The notes beneath the pieces were generated by a model. That model was not told the DNA's origin. It searched no databases and saw nothing but the letters and a program-made list of their open reading frames with translations. A stretch of 24,179 nt of DNA from contig SLSQ01000232.1 in assembly GCA_007130355.1 (NCBI GenBank), positions 1 through 24,179 of the forward strand, given 5' to 3'. How positions within the stretch are numbered: the stretch's first letter is position 1; the number at the start of each line of letters is the position of its first letter. The stretch comes from Trueperaceae bacterium (lineage in GTDB: Bacteria > Deinococcota > Deinococci > Deinococcales > Trueperaceae). This document shows positions 1 to 7,241 of this stretch, one piece after another. A program made the translations under genes and the position numbers.

Positions 1-1
1 C

Positions 2-886
2 ACGGCGCCGCGCGGAGCGCGGATCGTGACGCCGCGCGAGATGTACCACGGCCTGCGCGCCTGGCTCGACGACCAGGCGGACGCGTTCGGGTGGCGGGTC
101 GTGACGGTCGACGCCGCCGACGACCGTGCGCTCGCGGCGGCGATCGAACCGGACACCGCGCTCGTTTGGGTCGAGACCCCGTCGAACCCGTCGCTGCGGC
201 TGACCGACCTCGAGGTCGCCGTCGCGGCCGCGCGCCGGGTCGGTGCGACGGTGGCGGTCGACGCGACCTGGACCCCACCGGGGGTCGCCGATCCGTTCGC
301 CGCCGGGGCCGATCTGGTGGTGCACTCGAGCACGAAGTACCTGTCCGGCCACAGCGACGTGGTGGGCGGCGTCGTGCTGGCGCGCGGCGAGCACGACCGG
401 GCCTTCGTGCGCGTGCGGACGCTGCAGACGCACGAGGGCGCCGTGCCGAGCCCGTTCGACGCCTGGCTCACGCTGCGCGGTGTGCGCACGCTGGCGCTCC
501 GGGTGCGGGCGGCGTGCGACGGCGCCGAGCGGGTGGCCGCCTACCTGGAGGGACATCCGGGCGTCGCGGAGGTCGCCTATCCCGGCGCACGGTCGCACCC
601 GCGGCACGACCTCGCGCGCCGGCAGATGCGACGGTTCGGCGCCATGCTCGCCGTCCGCGTGCACGGCGGCGGCGACGCGGCCGCACGCATCGCGGCCGGG
701 ACGCGTCTGTTCGCGCGGGCCACCAGCCTCGGCGGGGTCGAGAGCCTCGTCGAGCACCGGGCGCCGGTGGAGGGGCCGGACACGGCGACGCCTCCCGACC
801 TGCTGCGCCTCTCGATCGGGATCGAGCATCCCGACGACCTGATCGAGGATCTGGGCCGGGCGTTGGCGGAGGTCGGCGGCGGGTAG
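2..886 (+). CDS. Cys/Met metabolism PLP-dependent enzyme (cystathionine gamma-synthase/lyase-like), 5' end outside window
   Basis: This is the C-terminal three quarters of a trans-sulfuration family enzyme (cystathionine gamma-synthase, gamma-lyase or beta-lyase type). The reading frame is open from base 2 without a start. A GTG at 26 lies inside the conserved region (GARIVTPREMYHG), so it is not taken as the start. The motif VETPSNPS, the cofactor-contacting VDATW and the Schiff-base lysine in HSSTKYLSGH (codon 335-337) are all visible. About 295 residues are seen against roughly 380-400 for the family, so about 90-100 N-terminal residues lie upstream, including the Tyr/Arg phosphate contacts. 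A second family member lies at 5905-7110, so the two are paralogues. Which reaction this one catalyses cannot be decided from the sequence. Its TAG stop overlaps the putative -10 of hisIE. Confidence 0.9.
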   Translation, partial: TAPRGARIVTPREMYHGLRAWLDDQADAFGWRVVTVDAADDRALAAAIEPDTALVWVETPSNPSLRLTDLEVAVAAARRVGATVAVDATWTPPGVADPFAAGADLVVHSSTKYLSGHSDVVGGVVLARGEHDRAFVRVRTLQTHEGAVPSPFDAWLTLRGVRTLALRVRAACDGAERVAAYLEGHPGVAEVAYPGARSHPRHDLARRQMRRFGAMLAVRVHGGGDAAARIAAGTRLFARATSLGGVESLVEHRAPVEGPDTATPPDLLRLSIGIEHPDDLIEDLGRALAEVGGG

Positions 887-889
887 ACT
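884..889 (+). promoter_or_regulatory. Leaderless-type -10 element before hisIE
   Basis: TAGACT lies 7 nt before the hisIE ATG, so transcription would begin at or next to the start codon. No good Shine-Dalgarno sequence is seen for this gene. The hexamer starts with the TAG stop codon of the upstream gene. A weak TTGGCG lies 15 nt upstream of it. The TAnnnT arrangement matches leaderless genes known in Deinococcus; use here is inferred. Confidence 0.45.
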
Positions 890-896
890 TCGCGGC

Positions 897-1547
897 ATGA
901 CGACGTACGGCCTCGACGCGCTCGCCTTTCCCGAACACGGACTCCTCCCGGTCGCGACGCAGGACGCCGAGAGCGGCGAGCTGCTCATGCTCGCCTGGGC
1001 CGACCGAGAGGCGGTCGAGGCGACCCTCGCGAGCGGCGAGGCGCACTACCGCAGCCGTTCGCGCGATGAACTGTGGCACAAGGGGGCGACCAGCGGGAAC
1101 GTGCAGCGGATCGAGGAGATCCGTTTCGATTGCGATGCCGACGCCCTGCTCTACCGCGTCCGTCCCGCCGGGCCGGCCTGCCATACCGGGGCGCGCAGCT
1201 GCTTCTACCGGACGCTCGGGGCGGATCCGGACGCCCCCGTCGCGGCGGACGCCTGGGGCACGCTGCAGCGGGTCGTCGACCGGCGCCTGGCCGAGCTCCC
1301 CGACGACTCGTACGTCACCGCCCTCCACCGGCGCGGTACGGGATACGTGGCGCAGAAGGTGGTCGAGGAGGCCGGGGAGACGGTCGTCGCCGCCCTCACG
1401 CACGACGACGAAGGCCTGCCCGAAGAGGCGGCCGACCTGATCTTCCACCTGACGGTGCTGCTGCGGGAGCGGGGGATCGGTCTCGACGCGGTCGCGCGCA
1501 CCCTGCTCGCGCGCCACCAGGAGCGCGGGGACGACGGTTCCGACTGA
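897..1547 (+). CDS. hisIE: Bifunctional phosphoribosyl-AMP cyclohydrolase / phosphoribosyl-ATP pyrophosphatase
   Basis: This fused enzyme catalyses steps 2 and 3 of histidine biosynthesis in the cytoplasm: PR-ATP to PR-AMP (HisE part), then opening of the adenine ring (HisI part). The 216 residues match the usual length of the fusion. The HisI domain (about 1-110) shows LMLAWADREA, SRSRDELWHKGATSGN, the metal cluster DCDAD (78-82) and two cysteines in PACHTGARSC (95 and 102). The HisE domain (about 118-210) is an all-alpha MazG-like fold with VVEEAGE (156-162) and EEAADLIFHL (177-186), giving the acidic Mg-binding residues. The ATG at 897 is 10 nt past the upstream stop. No other his genes are present in the window, so the pathway is scattered. 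Confidence 0.95.
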   Translation: MTTYGLDALAFPEHGLLPVATQDAESGELLMLAWADREAVEATLASGEAHYRSRSRDELWHKGATSGNVQRIEEIRFDCDADALLYRVRPAGPACHTGARSCFYRTLGADPDAPVAADAWGTLQRVVDRRLAELPDDSYVTALHRRGTGYVAQKVVEEAGETVVAALTHDDEGLPEEAADLIFHLTVLLRERGIGLDAVARTLLARHQERGDDGSD

Positions 1548-1601
1548 GCCGCAGGTGCGGATGCCGCGACGCGAAGGCTCCGGACCTGCGAAAGTAGAGC
1601 C

Positions 1602-2615
1602 ATGAGCGACGCTGCTGCCTACGACGAAGCCGACCGTACCGCCCTCGAGCGGGCCCTGGTCCTGGACACCGTCCGCGTGACCGAGCAGGCGGCGATCGCC
1701 GCCAGCCGCGTGGCCGGCATGGGGGACGAGGACCTCGTCGACACCGCCGGCACCGAAGCGATGCGCCGCGTGCTGAACGAGCTCGAGATCGACGGACGGG
1801 TCGTGATCGGCGAGGGCGAACGCGACCATGCGCCGATGCTCTACATCGGCGAGAAGGTGGGGCGCGGCGGGCAGGGCGCCTGGCCGGTCGACATCGCCGT
1901 CGATCCGGTCGAGGGCACCGGCATCGCCGCCCGGATGGTCTCCGGGGCGGTCGCCGTCATCGCCCTCTCGGAGCGCGGCGGCCTGTTGCAGGCGCCCGAC
2001 GTGTACATGGAGAAGTTGATCGTGGGCCCGCCGGCGGCGGGCAAGGTCGATCCGGCCTGGCCGGTGGCGGCGAACCTGCAGGCGATCGCCGCCTCGATCG
2101 GTCGGCCGGTGTCCGACCTGACCGTGGCGATCCTCGACCGTCCGAGGCACGAGCGGCTGCTCGCCGAGGTGCGGGCGGCCGGGGCGCGCGTGAAGCTGAT
2201 CGGTGACGGCGACGTCATCGCCGCCCTGTCGGCCGCGATCCGGGGCACGAACCTGCACGCGGTGATGGGGACGGGGGGCGCGCCGGAGGGCGTGATCGCC
2301 GCGGCGGCGCTCCGCTGCCTCGGCGGCGAGATCCACGGGCGCTTCCTGGCCCGGGACGACGACGAACGGGCACGGCTCGAGACGGCCGGGGTCGCGGAGG
2401 GGCGCACCTACTCCACGAACGAACTGGCGCCCGGACGCGAGATCGTGTTCAGCGCGACCGGCATCACCGACGGCGACCTGATCCGGGGCGTGAAGTTCTT
2501 CGGGCAGGGCGCGCGCACCCACACGGTCAGCATGGGCTTGCGTTCACGGGTCATCCGCTTCGCCGACGGGGTGCACCTGCTCGGCGAGGGGGCGCGGGTG
2601 CACGTCCAGCTCTGA
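1602..2615 (+). CDS. glpX: Class II fructose-1,6-bisphosphatase
   Basis: The 337-residue protein matches the GlpX-type, Mg/Mn-dependent bisphosphatase that converts fructose-1,6-bisphosphate to fructose-6-phosphate in gluconeogenesis. Visible motifs are TEAMRRVLNELEIDGRVVIGEGERD (residues 51-75, read in two overlapping parts), the metal and phosphate site DIAVDPVEGT (97-106), VYMEKLIVGP, GDGDVIAAL and the sugar-binding GTGGAPEGVIAA. The start at 1602 gives an N-terminus that aligns with the usual first helix (ALVLDTVRVTEQAA). No convincing ribosome site precedes it: the upstream bases are GAAAGTAGAGCC. It lies 54 nt after hisIE on the same strand and converges with the M24 gene, with 27 nt between the stops. 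With glgC at the far end of the window it fits a sugar-storage and gluconeogenic metabolism. Confidence 0.95.
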   Translation: MSDAAAYDEADRTALERALVLDTVRVTEQAAIAASRVAGMGDEDLVDTAGTEAMRRVLNELEIDGRVVIGEGERDHAPMLYIGEKVGRGGQGAWPVDIAVDPVEGTGIAARMVSGAVAVIALSERGGLLQAPDVYMEKLIVGPPAAGKVDPAWPVAANLQAIAASIGRPVSDLTVAILDRPRHERLLAEVRAAGARVKLIGDGDVIAALSAAIRGTNLHAVMGTGGAPEGVIAAAALRCLGGEIHGRFLARDDDERARLETAGVAEGRTYSTNELAPGREIVFSATGITDGDLIRGVKFFGQGARTHTVSMGLRSRVIRFADGVHLLGEGARVHVQL

Positions 2616-2642
2616 GGCCGCCCTCAGCGGACGGCCGGCCGC

Positions 2643-3806
2643 TCAGCGGAGGAACAGCTCGCGCGGGAAGTCGGTGATCCGGACGCCGCCGTCCTTCGTG
2701 ACGCGGATCGTCTCGGTGCAGCCGATTCCGCCCTTGCCGGGGAGCTGCACCCACGGAAGGAGGTGGAAGGTCATGTCCTCCTGCAGCGGACGGGTTTCGT
2801 GCGGCTTCATGCTGAGGATGTGCCCTTCGCCCCAATCGGGCGGCAGCGCCAGTCCGACCGAGTAGGCCACGCGCGACGCCTGAGTGCCGCCGAAGCCGCT
2901 CTCGGCGATCACCTGACGGGCGACGGTGTCGATCGTTCCGGCCGGGACCCCGGGACGGATCGCCGCGAGCGCGGCGTCGAACGCCGCCTGCACCGCCTCG
3001 AAGGCGTGCACCGCGGCGGGGTCCGGCTCCCCGGTGAGCACCGTGCGCATCATCGGCGCGTGGTAGCGGTCGCGGCAGCCGGACAGTTCGAGGAAGACGG
3101 TGTCGCTCGCTTCGATCGCGCGGCCGCTCCAGGTGGCGTGGCCGATGGCGCCGCGCTCGCCGGAGGCGACGAACGGCACGATCGAGGGCCAGTCGCTGCC
3201 GGCACGGATCATGGCGCCGAGCACCTCGGCGGCGACGTCGTTCTCGGTCGCCCCCGCCCGCACCGCGTCGACGCCGGCCCGCATGCCGGCCTCGGTGGTG
3301 CGGGCCGCCTCCCCGATCCGCTCGAGCTCGCGCTCGGACTTGACCACCCGGCCCTCCTCGATCGTGCCGGAAGCGTCGATCCAGTCCGTATCGGGGAGGA
3401 GCGAGAAGAGGCGGTCCTGCTGCTCGGCGGTGAAGAACCAGCCGCTCCGTTCGTAGCCGACCCGGCCTCGGTCGAGGCCCATGTTCGTGAGCACGCCGGC
3501 CAGGACCTCCATCGGGTCCTGATCGTCGCGGTAGGCGACGTTGTGCTCCGGCTCGATCCAGGAGAGCGCCGACATGCCGCTCACCTCGAGCAGGCGCGAG
3601 ACGGTCGTGGGTTCGCCGTAGAGCGGGACCACCATCCCCTGCCACCAGTAGTGGCCCGGGCTCTCGAAGCCGGTGAGGTAGGTGACGTTCTCGGGCGTCG
3701 TCGTCAGCATCGCCACGATGCCGGCCCGGTCCATGCGCTCGCGCAGCGCGTCCAACCGAGCCTGGTACTCGGCCAACGGAAACGGAAGTGCCTCGTGATC
3801 GCGCAT
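2643..3806 (-). CDS. M24-family hydrolase lacking the metal ligands (ectoine hydrolase / creatinase-like)
   Basis: The 387-residue protein has the two-domain pita-bread M24 layout: an N-terminal creatinase-type domain (about 10-145, with TPENVTYLTGFESPGHYWW) and a C-terminal catalytic domain (about 155-385). By my alignment the five metal ligands are all replaced: the two Asp by E240 and P251, the His by V317, and the two Glu by L350 and about T364. A His in IGHATWSG (H223) remains at the position of the catalytic His of creatinase. Metal-free M24 enzymes include creatinase and ectoine hydrolase (DoeA/EutD). The text SVGLALPPDWGEGHI and MTFHLLPW is of that type. With EhuABCD next door, an ectoine-like ring or amide substrate is likely. 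The ATG at 3806 has GGGAGG 3 nt before it. A standard Xaa-Pro peptidase is unlikely. Confidence 0.8.
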   Translation of the reverse strand: MRDHEALPFPLAEYQARLDALRERMDRAGIVAMLTTTPENVTYLTGFESPGHYWWQGMVVPLYGEPTTVSRLLEVSGMSALSWIEPEHNVAYRDDQDPMEVLAGVLTNMGLDRGRVGYERSGWFFTAEQQDRLFSLLPDTDWIDASGTIEEGRVVKSERELERIGEAARTTEAGMRAGVDAVRAGATENDVAAEVLGAMIRAGSDWPSIVPFVASGERGAIGHATWSGRAIEASDTVFLELSGCRDRYHAPMMRTVLTGEPDPAAVHAFEAVQAAFDAALAAIRPGVPAGTIDTVARQVIAESGFGGTQASRVAYSVGLALPPDWGEGHILSMKPHETRPLQEDMTFHLLPWVQLPGKGGIGCTETIRVTKDGGVRITDFPRELFLR

Positions 3807-3882
3807 GCGCCTCCCACTCGGATCGCCCGCAGGGCGCTCGGCCCGGTGCGCCGGCCGGACGACGGGGCGTCCCCGGCGCGGC

Positions 3883-3911
3883 TTGACATCGACGCGGGAA
3901 CTTCCTATCCT
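3883..3911 (+). promoter_or_regulatory. Sigma-70-type promoter for the GntR regulator and downstream genes
   Basis: TTGACA (3883-3888) and TATCCT (3906-3911) are separated by exactly 17 nt. This is the best plus-strand promoter in the window. The predicted start is near 3918, giving a leader of about 180 nt before the GTG at 4101. It faces the minus-strand promoter at 3954-3983. Confidence 0.8.
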
Positions 3912-3927
3912 CTTGCTCGGCGACAAC

Positions 3928-3937
3928 TTGTGTACAA
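3928..3937. promoter_or_regulatory. Candidate operator for the FadR-type regulator
   Basis: TTGTGTACAA has perfect TTGT/ACAA arms around a GT centre and fits the T-N-G-T...A-C-N-A half-site pattern of FadR-subfamily GntR repressors. Its centre (3932.5) is midway between the predicted start sites of the two facing promoters (about 3918 and 3947). Further half-sites ACAA (3923-3926) and TTGT (3955-3958) flank it. The role is inferred from position and pattern. Confidence 0.6.
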
Positions 3938-3953
3938 CCTGCGTACCGGTTGG

Positions 3954-3983
3954 ATTGTACGTGGGGCCGGTCCGTTCGGTCAA
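3954..3983 (-). promoter_or_regulatory. Sigma-70-type promoter for the M24 hydrolase gene
   Basis: Read on the minus strand, TTGACC (3983-3978) and TACAAT (3959-3954) are 18 nt apart. The predicted start is near 3947, giving a leader of about 140 nt before the ATG at 3806. The transcript would overlap the first about 30 nt of the plus-strand transcript in antisense. Confidence 0.7.
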
Positions 3984-4100
3984 CGGTTCCGCCTCGGGCC
4001 GTGCCGTCCGTCCGTCGGGCCGCACCGTCGTCGCCACGAGACCCGGCCGCGCGGACCGCGCCGAGGCCGACGCGTCCGCACCCGTGAGGAGGGGAGCCTC

Positions 4101-4784
4101 GTGTCCCGAGGGCACGACGCACAGTCGATCTTCGAGGAACTGCGGGAACGGATCTCGCTCCTCGACCACCCGCCCGGCTCGCTGCTGAGCGAGAACCGGC
4201 TCGCGGCCGACTACGGCGTCAGCCGCACGCCGGTGCGCCGCGCCCTGCAACGGCTCGAGTTCGAGGGCCTGGTGACGGCCGTACGCGGGGTCGGTACGGT
4301 GGTCACGCCGATCGATATGATGTACCTGACCCAGGTGTACGCGTTGCGGCTGAAGCTGATCGACCTGATCGGCGAACTGTCGCCGGCGCACGTCACCGGC
4401 GCCGACCTGGCGCTCCTCGCGGAGCAGCGGGACGCCGTCCGCACGTTGCGCGCACCGTTCCCGACGCGTCGCCTCGCCGAAGCGTACCTGCGCTTCAACG
4501 AGGAGCTGACGCGCGCGATCGGGAACCGACCGTTGCGCGAGACGTCGGACCGGTACTTCCACCAGACCTCCCGCGTCTGGAACCAGCTGCTCCCGGAGCT
4601 CGATCTCGACGAGGAACGGTGCGAGATCGTGGCCGAGATCGACCGGGTCTTGGACGCCCTGCGCGACCGCGACATGGCCCGCGTCGCCCGGGTCCGCCGC
4701 AGCCACTTCGAACGGTGTCTGCGGCGCATGAACGACCGCATCGCCGGTGCCGACCTCGAGGTCGCCGCCGCGCGCGATCCCTAG
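4101..4784 (+). CDS. GntR-family transcriptional regulator, FadR/FCD subfamily
   Basis: The protein has 227 residues. The N-terminal winged helix-turn-helix (about 8-70) reads SIFEELRERISLLDHPPGSLLSENRLAADYG in successive pieces, followed by VSRTPVRRALQRLEFEGLV and a wing VRGVGTVV. The C-terminal all-helical FCD ligand domain (about 80-215) contains the acidic and His positions in AYLRFNEELTR and ending VRRSHFERCLRRM. FCD domains bind small carboxylates or amino-acid derivatives, often with a metal. The start is GTG at 4101, supported by AGGAGG 8 nt upstream. It is divergent from the M24 gene and 94 nt upstream of ehuB on the same strand. It most likely represses this locus through the 3928-3937 palindrome and is released by the imported substrate or a breakdown product. 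Canonical ectoine clusters use the MocR-type EnuR, so this regulator differs. Confidence 0.9.
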   Translation: MSRGHDAQSIFEELRERISLLDHPPGSLLSENRLAADYGVSRTPVRRALQRLEFEGLVTAVRGVGTVVTPIDMMYLTQVYALRLKLIDLIGELSPAHVTGADLALLAEQRDAVRTLRAPFPTRRLAEAYLRFNEELTRAIGNRPLRETSDRYFHQTSRVWNQLLPELDLDEERCEIVAEIDRVLDALRDRDMARVARVRRSHFERCLRRMNDRIAGADLEVAAARDP

Positions 4785-4878
4785 AGGAGGTGATCACGCC
4801 CGTCCGGAACGCCGTACGCTCGACGATCCCGACCGCACGACCGAAACGCACCGAACGCACGAACCCAGGAGGTACCGC

Positions 4879-5730
4879 ATGAACCCGAACCGCGTACTGA
4901 CCGCCCTCGGACTGGCCCTGGCGCTGGTCCTCTCCGGCGCCGCCCTCGGCCAGAACACGCTCGAACGCGCACAGGCCGAAGGCACCATCACGATCGGCCT
5001 CGCCAACGAAGTGCCGTACGCCTACCGCGACGCCGACACCGGCGAGTTGACCGGCGAGGCGATCGAGGTCGCCCGCGCCGTCTTCCAGCGCCTCGGCATC
5101 GAGAACGTCGAAGGCGTGATCGTCGAGTTCGGTTCGCTGATCCCAGGCCTGCAGGCCGAACGGTTCGACGTCGTGACCGCCGGCATGTACATCACGCCGG
5201 CCCGCTGCGAGCAGGTCGCGTTCGCCGATCCCGAGTACTCGATCGGCGAGGGCATCATCGTGCCCGCCGGCAACCCGATGGGCATCACCTCGTACGACGA
5301 CATCGCCGCCGACTCGGCGATCCGCGTCGGGACCGGCGCCGGCTGGGTCGAGTACGACTACCTGCTGGCGAGCGGCGTGGACGAAGGCCAGATCGTCACC
5401 TTCCCCGACGCCCCGACCGGCGTGGGCGGCTTGACCGCCGACCGGATCGACGTCTTCGCCGGCACCTCGCTCACCATGCGCAACGTGGCCGAGACGAACG
5501 AAGCCGTCGACTTCGTCGAGGAGTTCCAGCAGCCGGTGATCGACGGCGAAGAGATCCGCAGCTACGGCGCGGCCGCCTTCCGTCCGGCCGACACCGACTT
5601 CCGGGACGCCTTCAACGAGGTGCTCGCGGAGCTCAAGGAGTCCGGCGAGCTGGCCGAGATCATCGGCGAGTTCGGCTTCGGCCCCACCGAGATGCCCGGT
5701 GACATGACCGCCGCCGAGCTCTGCAACTGA
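4879..5730 (+). CDS. ehuB: ABC transporter substrate-binding protein, EhuB-like (ectoine/hydroxyectoine type)
   Basis: The 283-residue protein is periplasmic, with a Sec signal peptide at about 1-24 (MNPNRVLTAL...VLSGAALG) and no lipobox cysteine. It belongs to the polar amino acid binding family (SBP_bac_3). The stretches GLANEVPYAYRDADTGELTG, FGSLIPGLQAERFDVVTAGM and YITPARCEQVAFADPEY resemble EhuB, the ectoine and hydroxyectoine receptor of Sinorhizobium. By recall, EhuB holds its ligand with an acidic residue, an Arg and aromatic side chains; E44, Y47, Y104 and R109 are the candidate equivalents. The ATG at 4879 has AGGAGG 6 nt upstream; longer in-frame readings upstream have no support. 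A hairpin follows the stop, which would allow more receptor than permease to be made. The ligand could also be a related zwitterion. Confidence 0.85.
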   Translation: MNPNRVLTALGLALALVLSGAALGQNTLERAQAEGTITIGLANEVPYAYRDADTGELTGEAIEVARAVFQRLGIENVEGVIVEFGSLIPGLQAERFDVVTAGMYITPARCEQVAFADPEYSIGEGIIVPAGNPMGITSYDDIAADSAIRVGTGAGWVEYDYLLASGVDEGQIVTFPDAPTGVGGLTADRIDVFAGTSLTMRNVAETNEAVDFVEEFQQPVIDGEEIRSYGAAAFRPADTDFRDAFNEVLAELKESGELAEIIGEFGFGPTEMPGDMTAAELCN

Positions 5731-5744
5731 ACCCCTCTCGGTAT

Positions 5745-5768
5745 CGGCGGACCCGCACGGGTCCGCCG
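5745..5768 (+). terminator. Hairpin after ehuB (terminator-like or attenuator)
   Basis: A perfect 10-bp stem, CGGCGGACCC with GGGTCCGCCG, closes a GCAC loop 14 nt past the ehuB stop. It is followed by CCCCTATCTT rather than a clean T-run, so termination is probably partial. Such hairpins behind the binding-protein gene protect its message and reduce read-through. Confidence 0.6.
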
Positions 5769-5826
5769 GACCCCTATCTTGCGCCCACCGCTGCCGGCGT
5801 CCGGCACGTTCCGGACCGGCGCCCCG

Positions 5827-5832
5827 TATGCT
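5827..5832 (+). promoter_or_regulatory. Possible internal -10 element before the PLP lyase
   Basis: TATGCT, preceded by CCCCG, lies 72 nt before the lyase start and just after the ehuB hairpin. No -35 is recognisable. The same GTATGCT string precedes the genes starting at 15029 and 19318. A start near 5839 would give the lyase its own message. Confidence 0.35.
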
Positions 5833-5904
5833 CGGACACCCCACGTGCCGCACGCCTTGCGACGGTCGACCCGACCGTCGCGCCGGCGATCCAGGAGGAC
5901 CGTC

Positions 5905-7110
5905 ATGAACGACGCCCGAAGACCCGGAACCCTGTCGATCTGGGCCGGCGAGGAACGCTCCCGCATCGAAGGCGCCACGCAGGTGCCGGTCGTGCACTCT
6001 GTCGCCCACGGCTACGACGATCTGGACCACTGGCGCGACGTCTCCCTCGGCGACGCCGAGGGGCACGTCTACGCCCGCTATACCAACCCGACCGTCGACG
6101 CCTTCGAGGAGAAGATCCGGGTCCTCGAGGGGGGCGAGGCGGCGAGCGCGTTCGCGAGCGGCATGGCCGCGATCCACACCACGCTGTTCGCGCTGCTCGC
6201 CCCCGGCGAGCGGGTCGTGTCGATCAAGGACACCTACGGCGGCACCAGCCGGATCTTCATGAACCACCTGCCGAAGTTCGGCGTCGACTGCGTCCTCTGC
6301 GACACCGCCGACCACGATCAGATCGAAGCCCGCATCGACGAGGGCCTCGACCTGCTCTACCTCGAGTCCCCCACGAACCCCACCTGCAAGGTGCTCGACA
6401 TCGAGCGGCTCGCGGCGCGGGCCGCGGCGAAGGGGGCCACGGTCGTCGTGGACAACACCTTCGCCACGCCGATCAACCAGCGGCCGTTGACGCTCGGGGC
6501 CGACCTGGTGATCCACAGCGCCACGAAGTACCTGGGCGGCCACGCCGACGCGCTCGGGGGTGCGCTGGTCGGCGACGCCGAACTCGTGCGGACGGTCACC
6601 GACTTCCGGGAGATCAACGGCGCGGCGCTCTACCCCGAGGCGGCGTACATGCTGCTCCGTGGCATGAAGACGCTGCAGATCCGCATCGAACGACAGAACG
6701 CGAGCGCCCTGAAGATCGCGCGCTGGTTGCGCGACCACCCGAAGGTGGCGCGCGTCTTCTACCCGGGACTCGAGGACGACCCCGGTCACGAGATCGCGGT
6801 ACGGCAGAGCCCCGGCGGCTTCGGAGGGATGCTCTCCTTCGAACTGCACGGCGACTTCGAGGCGGTGAAGCGATTCGCGCCCGCGCTGAAGTTGGCGCAC
6901 CGGGCCGCGAACCTGGGCGCGGTCGAGACGATCGTCGCGCCGCCCCGTACCGGCTCGCACGTCGAGCTCACCGCCGAGGAGCGTGCCGCGCTCGGGATCC
7001 CCGAGGGGCTCGTCCGCTACTCGACCGGAATCGAGGACGTCGAGGACCTGATCCTCGACCTGGACGCCGCCCTCGCCCAGGTGCCCGACCGGTTCGTGGC
7101 GACGACGTGA
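5905..7110 (+). CDS. Cys/Met metabolism PLP-dependent lyase/synthase within the ehu cluster
   Basis: The 401-residue protein is a full-length member of the cystathionine gamma-synthase / methionine gamma-lyase family (fold type I PLP enzyme, normally tetrameric). It has YARYTNPT (57-63, Tyr and Arg that bind the neighbouring subunit's PLP phosphate), FASGMAAI, DTYGGT with the stacking Tyr 111, ESPTNP, VDNTFATP with D183 for the pyridine nitrogen, and HSATKYLGGH with Schiff-base K208. The C-terminal SLGAVET-like segment reads NLGAVETIVAPPRTGSH. Start ATG 5905 has AGGAGG 6 nt before it. Its place between the receptor and the permeases implies a shared substrate pathway, for example elimination or replacement at the gamma carbon of a 2-amino acid. 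Such an enzyme is not part of known ectoine catabolism. The exact reaction is unknown. Confidence 0.9.
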   Translation: MNDARRPGTLSIWAGEERSRIEGATQVPVVHSVAHGYDDLDHWRDVSLGDAEGHVYARYTNPTVDAFEEKIRVLEGGEAASAFASGMAAIHTTLFALLAPGERVVSIKDTYGGTSRIFMNHLPKFGVDCVLCDTADHDQIEARIDEGLDLLYLESPTNPTCKVLDIERLAARAAAKGATVVVDNTFATPINQRPLTLGADLVIHSATKYLGGHADALGGALVGDAELVRTVTDFREINGAALYPEAAYMLLRGMKTLQIRIERQNASALKIARWLRDHPKVARVFYPGLEDDPGHEIAVRQSPGGFGGMLSFELHGDFEAVKRFAPALKLAHRAANLGAVETIVAPPRTGSHVELTAEERAALGIPEGLVRYSTGIEDVEDLILDLDAALAQVPDRFVATT

Positions 7111-7176
7111 CCGACGGGGTCGCGCCGACCACGGGACCGGGCCGACCCGGCGCCACGGCCGGCGCGACCTGAGACC

Positions 7177-7206
7177 GACGGGGGTACGCCGCGCGGCGAC
7201 CCCGTC
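7177..7206 (+). other. Compound stem-loop upstream of ehuC
   Basis: GACGGGG pairs with CCCCGTC, and inside it CGCCG pairs with CGGCG across a two-base loop, with a small GTA/A bulge between. It lies 36 nt before the ehuC start in the 131-nt lyase-ehuC gap. There is no T-run, so it may be an RNA stability or processing site rather than a terminator. The rest of the gap shows no gene. Confidence 0.45.
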
Positions 7207-7241
7207 ACGGCCCCGAACGGACGGGGCGGGAAGGAGCCCAC

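Noticed and set aside
26..28. GTG at 26 as the true start of the first gene
   Set aside because: Conserved family sequence continues in frame upstream to the window edge, and about 100 expected residues are missing.
1595..1600. TAGAGC before glpX as a leaderless -10
   Set aside because: It lacks the final T and stands one base from the ATG, so transcription would begin inside the gene.
468..2522. Long minus-strand open frame opposite hisIE and glpX
   Set aside because: It is an antisense shadow: Arg/Pro/Ala-rich text without motifs, over two clearly conserved plus-strand genes.
2616..2642. Hairpin between the convergent glpX and M24 stops
   Set aside because: Only a 5-bp AGCGG/CCGCT stem can be drawn, with no T-run. 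It is too weak to call a terminator.
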